Positions 59,548 to 64,000 of a stretch of DNA of 64,000 nt are shown one piece after another. A model generated the notes under the pieces. It was not told the origin of the DNA and did no database searches. It was given only the letters and a program-made list of their open reading frames with translations. The DNA is taken from assembly GCF_021018895.1 (NCBI RefSeq), contig NC_079384.1, positions 2,273,640-2,337,639 of the forward strand. The letters run 5' to 3'. Each line of letters starts with the position of its first letter. Position 1 is the stretch's first letter. The position numbers and the translations under genes are program-made. The stretch comes from Seriola aureovittata. Lineage: Eukaryota > Chordata > Actinopteri > Carangiformes > Carangidae.

Positions 59548-59752
59548 GTCCCACTGTCCCACTGTCTCTCTGCACCACTGTCCCACTGTCTCACTGCACC
59601 ACTGTCTCACTGCACCACTGTCTCACTGCACCACTGTCTCTCTGCACCACTGTCCCACTGTCTCTCTGCACCACTGTCCCACTGCACCACTGTCCCACTG
59701 CACCACTGTCTCACTGTCTCACTGCACCACTGTCCCACTGCACCACTGTGTC
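59548..59752 (+). repeat. CCACTGTC/TCACTGCA 8-bp-based minisatellite
   Basis: Eight-base modules CCACTGTC, TCACTGTC, TCACTGCA and CCACTGCA alternate, mostly as 16- or 24-bp combinations. The open frames through it are artefacts. Confidence 0.92.
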
Positions 59753-59829
59753 AGTCTTTGAACGACCTTAGCAACAACCTCACTGGCTCCCAGGATCTTT
59801 TAGAAGAGATTTGTTCGTGGTTCGGGGCC

Positions 59830-59830
<1 letters not shown>

Positions 59831-59891
<61 letters not shown>
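59831..59891 (+). repeat. (CA)n microsatellite
   Basis: Perfect CA repeat of about 60 bp. Confidence 0.95.
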
Positions 59892-59893
<2 letters not shown>

Positions 59894-61044
59894 CTCAGAT
59901 CTTCTACTGTCACACTTTTAAATACACACAGTTTTACACACAAGAAAAGAGGCAGTGCAGATTTTTATTTAAACTACAGAAAACCTGCCAAGAGCTGGAA
60001 GAGATGCTCAGTGAACATTTTTAAACTTGGCTTTTAATTAATTCTCTCATTGGTTTCTGTTTGATTTCTATTTTCATTCTCCTTCTTTTGCCCTTTTCTT
60101 ATTCTATTTGATTTTTTTTATTGTGAAACATTTTCAGCTGCGAGTCTTTTATGAAAAAGTTTATTATATCATTAATATTAAATCATATTTTTCCTTCCAG
60201 CTGTTTCACATAAAGAATGAATGAATATTTGATTTAATCACGTTGATGTTTGATGGTTGTGTTTGGACTGAACACAGATAAACATCATGTGACCAGTGTG
60301 AACGCACCAGTCAAACCAGTGGATAAAACTGTTCCCCGTGAATCAGAAAGTGATAAAACGCTTGAGGAGCTGTTGTTGTGTTTGTGTTGTTGACGTGAGC
60401 CGATCTGGTCCAAGGTGCTGCAGATCTAATCCCTCTCTGCTCCAGAGCCCCAACAGCTGCTGAAGTGCAGGTCTGAGCTCCCCGGTGGTTTCGCCAGTAA
60501 AGGAACGCCGTACATGGGCCGGTCTCCCGCCCTCCCTCGCCGCTCTGGATGGGAGAAACAGAATCTCATCTGGGAAGGAGAACACCCTCGTCGAAGCCCA
60601 CCAAGGCCTGTTCCCAGGAACCCAGAGATGCCTGCTGGCACGCCATCAAACACATAACTCTTGTAAGGGAGTGGATCTGAGGTTTACAGCTTGGGCTCTT
60701 TACCCAATTAGACTGGATGATGGAGGCAAAGCAAAATAGGGTGAAGTTTTTACAACGCCACAGGGGTCTTTAGAATGGATGGGCTCTGTTTGGGGGTTTT
60801 TTTTTTTTTTTTTGGGAGGAGGGTGGGGGCAGGGTGGGCTGGGGACACGCTATTCCCACGTCTCTTTTATCACAGGCTGTCAGAGGAGCCACACAGGTAC
60901 ATGGAGCGGCAGGTACAGACAGATGAACACGAATCTGTACAAGTCATTGTGTACCTCAGCTTGAAGAGACAAAACCCTTTCATCAGTCCTGCGTCTGTCA
61001 TTCAGATATAACTGATGTAAACACAGATTAAAGAAGGAGACGGA
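59892..61044. other. Intergenic; T run at 60801-60813
   Basis: No exon is supported between the microsatellite and the wfikkn2 3' end. Confidence 0.4.
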
Positions 61045-61679
61045 TGAAAAATCACAAATCTTTATTTTCTTTAACACAAAATGACAAAACGCCATTTCAC
61101 TTCAGAGGGAGGGGAAGTATGAAACAAGACAAAAGAAAAGCCTACATGATAATAAATAGATAAAAAGTGATAAAAACATAAATGACGGGTTGTGAGAAAA
61201 TGTGCTGGTTAATAAAATATATTACAACTCAGTTATCTGGATGAAGTCTTGTGTGCACAGGTGCTGCTGAGAAACAGAGTAAATGTTTGAAGGTAAAGAA
61301 AGAATCAGAGCTGGAGAAGAAAGAAGCAGAAGAAGAGTGACAGTTAAATCCTGTACATGAGAATCAAACGTGTCTGTTTTCTGCTTCACTGAACGTCTGC
61401 AACCTCCATCTCTGCCGGGGCGGGAGAGGGCACGCGGGGCGACGGGGTCTGGGGCTTTAAGGAAACGAGAGGATCGTGATGGATGTCTCCTGTGTTCACA
61501 GACATGGTATTTCAATCACCGGCAGCGGCGACCGCAGCGTAACAGGATGAAGACGCTTCTGTACGTTGGAGAAGTGGAACGAGCCGGTTCCTTCAGAACC
61601 GCAGAGAAAGTCCTGTGACTGTGGGGGGAACGTTAGCACAGTGACAGTCCAGAGGAAACAGCTGCTGCAGACTCCGCCC
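61045..61679 (-). other. wfikkn2: wfikkn2 3' UTR
   Basis: About 635 nt runs from the stop codon to just past an AATAAA on the - strand (61066-61061). It contains no conserved open frame. The transcript end is predicted from the signal only. Confidence 0.55.
61061..61066 (-). terminator. wfikkn2: wfikkn2 polyadenylation signal AATAAA
   Basis: TTTATT on the + strand reads AATAAA on the gene strand. It is the first canonical signal I found downstream of the stop codon. Confidence 0.55.
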
Positions 61680-63218
61680 CTACTGAGGGCTGTTGGTGAT
61701 GGCTTTCAGAATGTCACACGTGTTCTTAGAGATGACCTCTCTCAGCTTCCGTACGCGGCGAGGGCTGGAAGCTCCCACGTAGCTCTCCGGCTGAAGGACC
61801 GCCATGCCGTCGTTGACGTTGCCCATGATGATGACCTGACCCTCGGCGGCGGCGCCCGTGATGTTGGGGCAGGGGCAGTTCCAGTCCATGTTGAGGAAGG
61901 TGACCTGCAGCGGCTCCTTGCCAAAGAAGCGGAGCCCCATCTTCTCGTCCTTCAGGATCTCCTCCACCGTCACGAGGGCGTGGCCCGAGTCCTTCTCCTC
62001 CGTCAGCTCCGTCATGCGACCCAGGACGACGAAGTCGCTGCGGCAGAAGCTCGTCACGATCTTGCCTCGGGGCTTGCAGGACTTGCAGTGGTGGTTTTTG
62101 GGGAAGGGGCACATTTCCTCGCAGGCTTCCTTAGATTCAAAGTTGTTGTCGTTGCCGTCACATCCTCCGTAGATGAAGGACTGGCACTGACGCAGCACGC
62201 CGCTGTAGGCCCAGCGCGGCTCGTAGGCTTTACAGGGGCCCTGCAGGCTGGGGAGGCCGCAGGGGCCCGTGAGCTCGGGGCCGCAGCACTGTATGCACTT
62301 CTCATACGTGTCGAAGGCCTTCGCCGGCTGCTGGCTGTGGTCGCCGTGACAGTGGGTGAAGGAGACGCAGTTGTTGGCCTTGGGCTCGTAGTACCAGCTG
62401 ACTCTCTCCAGCTCACTCCCACAATCCTCTGGGTTATCGGGGGGCTTCAGACACTCCTCAGGCAGGCAGCGGCTCACGTTCTTGGGCTCGGGGGTTTTGG
62501 GCGGCTCTGTGGGCAGCACCGTGAGCGGGTGGTTGGCCCGCACCGAGCCGGACGGGTTCTGGGCCGTGCAGGTGTAGACGCCTGAGTCATGCGGCTGGGC
62601 GTTGTAGATGACCAGCTGACCGATGTTGGTGACCACCATGTTTCCTCGCACGTGATTGGGCCTCATGACCACCTTCTCCGCCCCCTCAGGCAGCTGCTTC
62701 TCCCAGGTGATCTCGGGCGGGGGGCGACCCGTCACGTCACACAGGAAGCTGGCCGTGTCGCCCACGCTCACCGTCTGGTGCACGGGGCTGCTGACCTCGA
62801 TTGGTGGCTGAGGGGGGGGGACAGTCGCCTGAAGGGGAGCGGTGGTGGGGCGGAGGGTGGTCGCCTGGGGCAACGAGGGGCTGGTGTTGGGCCAGGTGAG
62901 GTGGAAGCGGCAGGTGACGACAGACAGGGTGATGCCTTTGGAGCACGCCTCCGCGTCCATGTAGCACTTGTTGTAATACGTCATGCCGTCGGAGGCGCAG
63001 GTGAAGTGCGGCTCCCTCTCACAGCGGTCGCGGCATTTACACACCGGCTGCCCGTCCCAGATGTCGCACTCGGACCCCTGCTGCGTGCACATGAAGCTGG
63101 CGCACGTGGCTTCCTTCGGCATTCCCATTGGACCTTTCTGCCCGTCCACGTACCGAGCCGCCACGCAGCTGCGGTTCCCGCACACATTCTGGCAGCACTT
63201 CTCGAAGGACTCGCACTC
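61680..63218 (-). CDS. wfikkn2: Wfikkn2 exon 2: rest of WAP, Kazal, Ig, two Kunitz and NTR domains
   Basis: This exon encodes residues 63-574, so the protein is 574 aa; human WFIKKN2/GASP-1 is 576. The acceptor is TTGCAG just before 63218 and the stop is TAG. Domains in order: WAP 38-80 (eight Cys, completed here by 64, 70, 71, 75, 80); follistatin/Kazal 101-165; Ig 205-297 (Cys222, Trp234, Cys279); Kunitz-1 318-374; Kunitz-2 382-432; netrin (NTR) 440-563 (Cys440, 443, 454, 510, 512, 563). Kunitz-2 has canonical spacing and GPCKA with a Lys P1 (392), as in trypsin inhibitors. Kunitz-1 has irregular spacing and Gly after its second Cys, so inhibition is unlikely. Known role: a secreted antagonist of GDF8 and GDF11 that also binds their propeptides. 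N-glycosylation sequons are seen at NVS (309-311) and NIT (514-516). Confidence 0.96.
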   Translation of the reverse strand, partial: ECESFEKCCQNVCGNRSCVAARYVDGQKGPMGMPKEATCASFMCTQQGSECDIWDGQPVCKCRDRCEREPHFTCASDGMTYYNKCYMDAEACSKGITLSVVTCRFHLTWPNTSPSLPQATTLRPTTAPLQATVPPPQPPIEVSSPVHQTVSVGDTASFLCDVTGRPPPEITWEKQLPEGAEKVVMRPNHVRGNMVVTNIGQLVIYNAQPHDSGVYTCTAQNPSGSVRANHPLTVLPTEPPKTPEPKNVSRCLPEECLKPPDNPEDCGSELERVSWYYEPKANNCVSFTHCHGDHSQQPAKAFDTYEKCIQCCGPELTGPCGLPSLQGPCKAYEPRWAYSGVLRQCQSFIYGGCDGNDNNFESKEACEEMCPFPKNHHCKSCKPRGKIVTSFCRSDFVVLGRMTELTEEKDSGHALVTVEEILKDEKMGLRFFGKEPLQVTFLNMDWNCPCPNITGAAAEGQVIIMGNVNDGMAVLQPESYVGASSPRRVRKLREVISKNTCDILKAITNSPQ

Positions 63219-63380
63219 CTGCAATGATGGAGTAAAAACCCAGAGAGCTCAGGAAATATGATGAATATGAATAAAAACACACATGACATTTCATTTCTAT
63301 AATCCAGAACCTGCAGGTGAAACAGCTTCACGTTTACAAACTGTGCGGAGGATGAGCTTTGATCCTAAAGGTGACTTTAC
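63219..63380 (-). other. wfikkn2: wfikkn2 intron 1 (162 bp)
   Basis: The intron has GT at 63380-63379 and AG at 63220-63219, read on the - strand. Joining the exons restores the WAP cysteine pattern without a frameshift, which confirms the splice sites. Confidence 0.9.
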
Positions 63381-63566
63381 CTGGTCGGTGTCGCACTCTC
63401 GCGTGCAGGTGCTCATGGCGTCCACCCACAGGTTGGGGTTCATGTCATTCGGGCAGATTCCCGCGTGTGAGTAGGTGATTTGGGGCCGAACTCCGACCTG
63501 GACCTCCATCCACACTGACACACAGAGCAGGAACCAGATCCAGCGTGGAAACAGCATCCACCACAT
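63381..63566 (-). CDS. wfikkn2: Wfikkn2 exon 1: signal peptide and first part of the WAP domain
   Basis: This exon encodes residues 1-62. The chosen ATG (63566-63564) opens a hydrophobic signal peptide, MWWMLFPRWIWFLLCVSVWM, that matches the start region of known WFIKKN2 proteins. An upstream in-frame ATG at 63629 would add a hydrophilic extension and is less likely. After the signal comes the conserved stretch SHAGICPNDMNPNLWVDA, which begins the WAP domain (Cys38, Cys54, Cys58). The exon ends on CAG with donor GTAAAG (- strand, 63380 downward) and joins exon 2 in phase 0 across a 162-bp intron. Confidence 0.92.
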
Positions 63567-63682
63567 CTCCAGAGCGGAGCTGGACTCAGCACGTGGAGAA
63601 GACGAACACACTTCTTCCTCTCTCAACATAAAAAGAAGTGAAACTACAGAAACAATCAAACGCGCATCGCACGTGTGAGTCT

Positions 63683-63731
<49 letters not shown>

Positions 63732-64000
63732 TCCGGGTTGTAGGTCCTGGTTCCGCGGCGGTGATGCTGTGTATCACCGGTCTGCAGCCGTTACCGTGAC
63801 CCGCCAAGTCCCTCACAACATGACACAGAGTTTCTCCTGAGATGCTGAAGAAGCTTTTAAAAGTCAGAGGTCTGGGCTGGAGCTGCAGCTGCAGCTGGCG
63901 GGGCATCTGTCTGTTAGAGGCATTGCTGTTACCCCGTTAACCCTTTGTGAGCGGAGTGATCTCAGCGCTCAGACACTTTCACGTTATTAACGATCACACC
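63567..64000 (-). promoter_or_regulatory. wfikkn2: wfikkn2 5' flank with (GT)n tract
   Basis: This is the region upstream of the start codon. It contains a (GT)n tract at about 63686-63722 and a short run of CTGCAG-type repeats near 63880-63897. I do not see a clear TATA box, so the transcription start is not placed. Confidence 0.35.
63685..63723 (+). repeat. (GT)n microsatellite in wfikkn2 upstream region
   Basis: GT repeat of about 38 bp, 120-160 bp upstream of the wfikkn2 start codon. Length changes could alter the promoter or 5' UTR. Confidence 0.95.

Noticed and set aside
59525..59771. Cys/His-rich open frames (CTTVPLSHC)
   Set aside because: They look like metal-binding repeats but come from the CCACTGTC minisatellite.
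61566..62585. 339-codon open frame on the + strand opposite wfikkn2
   Set aside because: It is antisense to the conserved wfikkn2 exon and arises from its GC-rich codon use. It has no recognisable domain.
62589..63227. 212-codon + strand open frame opposite wfikkn2
   Set aside because: Same reason: a shadow of the wfikkn2 coding strand, ending at the exon border.

Overview
The window looks like teleost (probably percomorph) nuclear DNA. It carries two intact single-locus vertebrate genes with ordinary GT-AG splicing. The rest is a large non-coding interval packed with (AC)n and other microsatellites, minisatellites and degraded fish-type transposons. I see no bacterial or viral gene organisation, CRISPR array or rRNA.

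Layout. 1-11.9 kb: repeat-rich upstream DNA with a decayed LINE 3' end (1.18-1.44 kb), a 22-bp minisatellite and many simple repeats. 11.95-15.55 kb: tob1 on the + strand, with a CpG-rich TATA/CCAAT promoter, a non-coding first exon, a 1,046-bp intron, and one coding exon giving a 333-aa BTG/Tob antiproliferative protein. 15.55-61.0 kb: intergenic DNA. It holds a 60-bp higher-order repeat (21.84-22.21 kb), a 1.2-kb 14-bp satellite (33.23-34.44 kb), several MITE-like elements, LINE fragments, and an 11.3-kb segment (44.72-56.04 kb) bounded by short inverted repeats next to TA. That segment contains a nested LINE, a broken THAP zinc-finger exon pair and other exon-like pieces. 61.0-63.6 kb: wfikkn2 on the - strand, two exons, 574 aa, a secreted multidomain antagonist of myostatin/GDF11.

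The two genes point at each other (tob1 rightwards, wfikkn2 leftwards). From memory, human TOB1 and WFIKKN2 on 17q21 are also convergent neighbours, so the block is probably ancestral vertebrate synteny. The two products act in different compartments: Tob1 recruits the CCR4-NOT deadenylase to mRNAs inside the cell, and Wfikkn2 binds TGF-beta family ligands outside it. Both restrain growth-related signalling, but nothing in the sequence shows that they are co-regulated.

The most interesting candidate for something undescribed is the 44.7-56.0 kb composite: similar termini, matching repeat sequence on both flanks, four perfect CRE palindromes, and remnants of at least two spliced genes on the + strand with weaker exon-like pieces on the - strand. 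It appears dead (frameshifts and stops). Its membership of any known transposon superfamily is inference.
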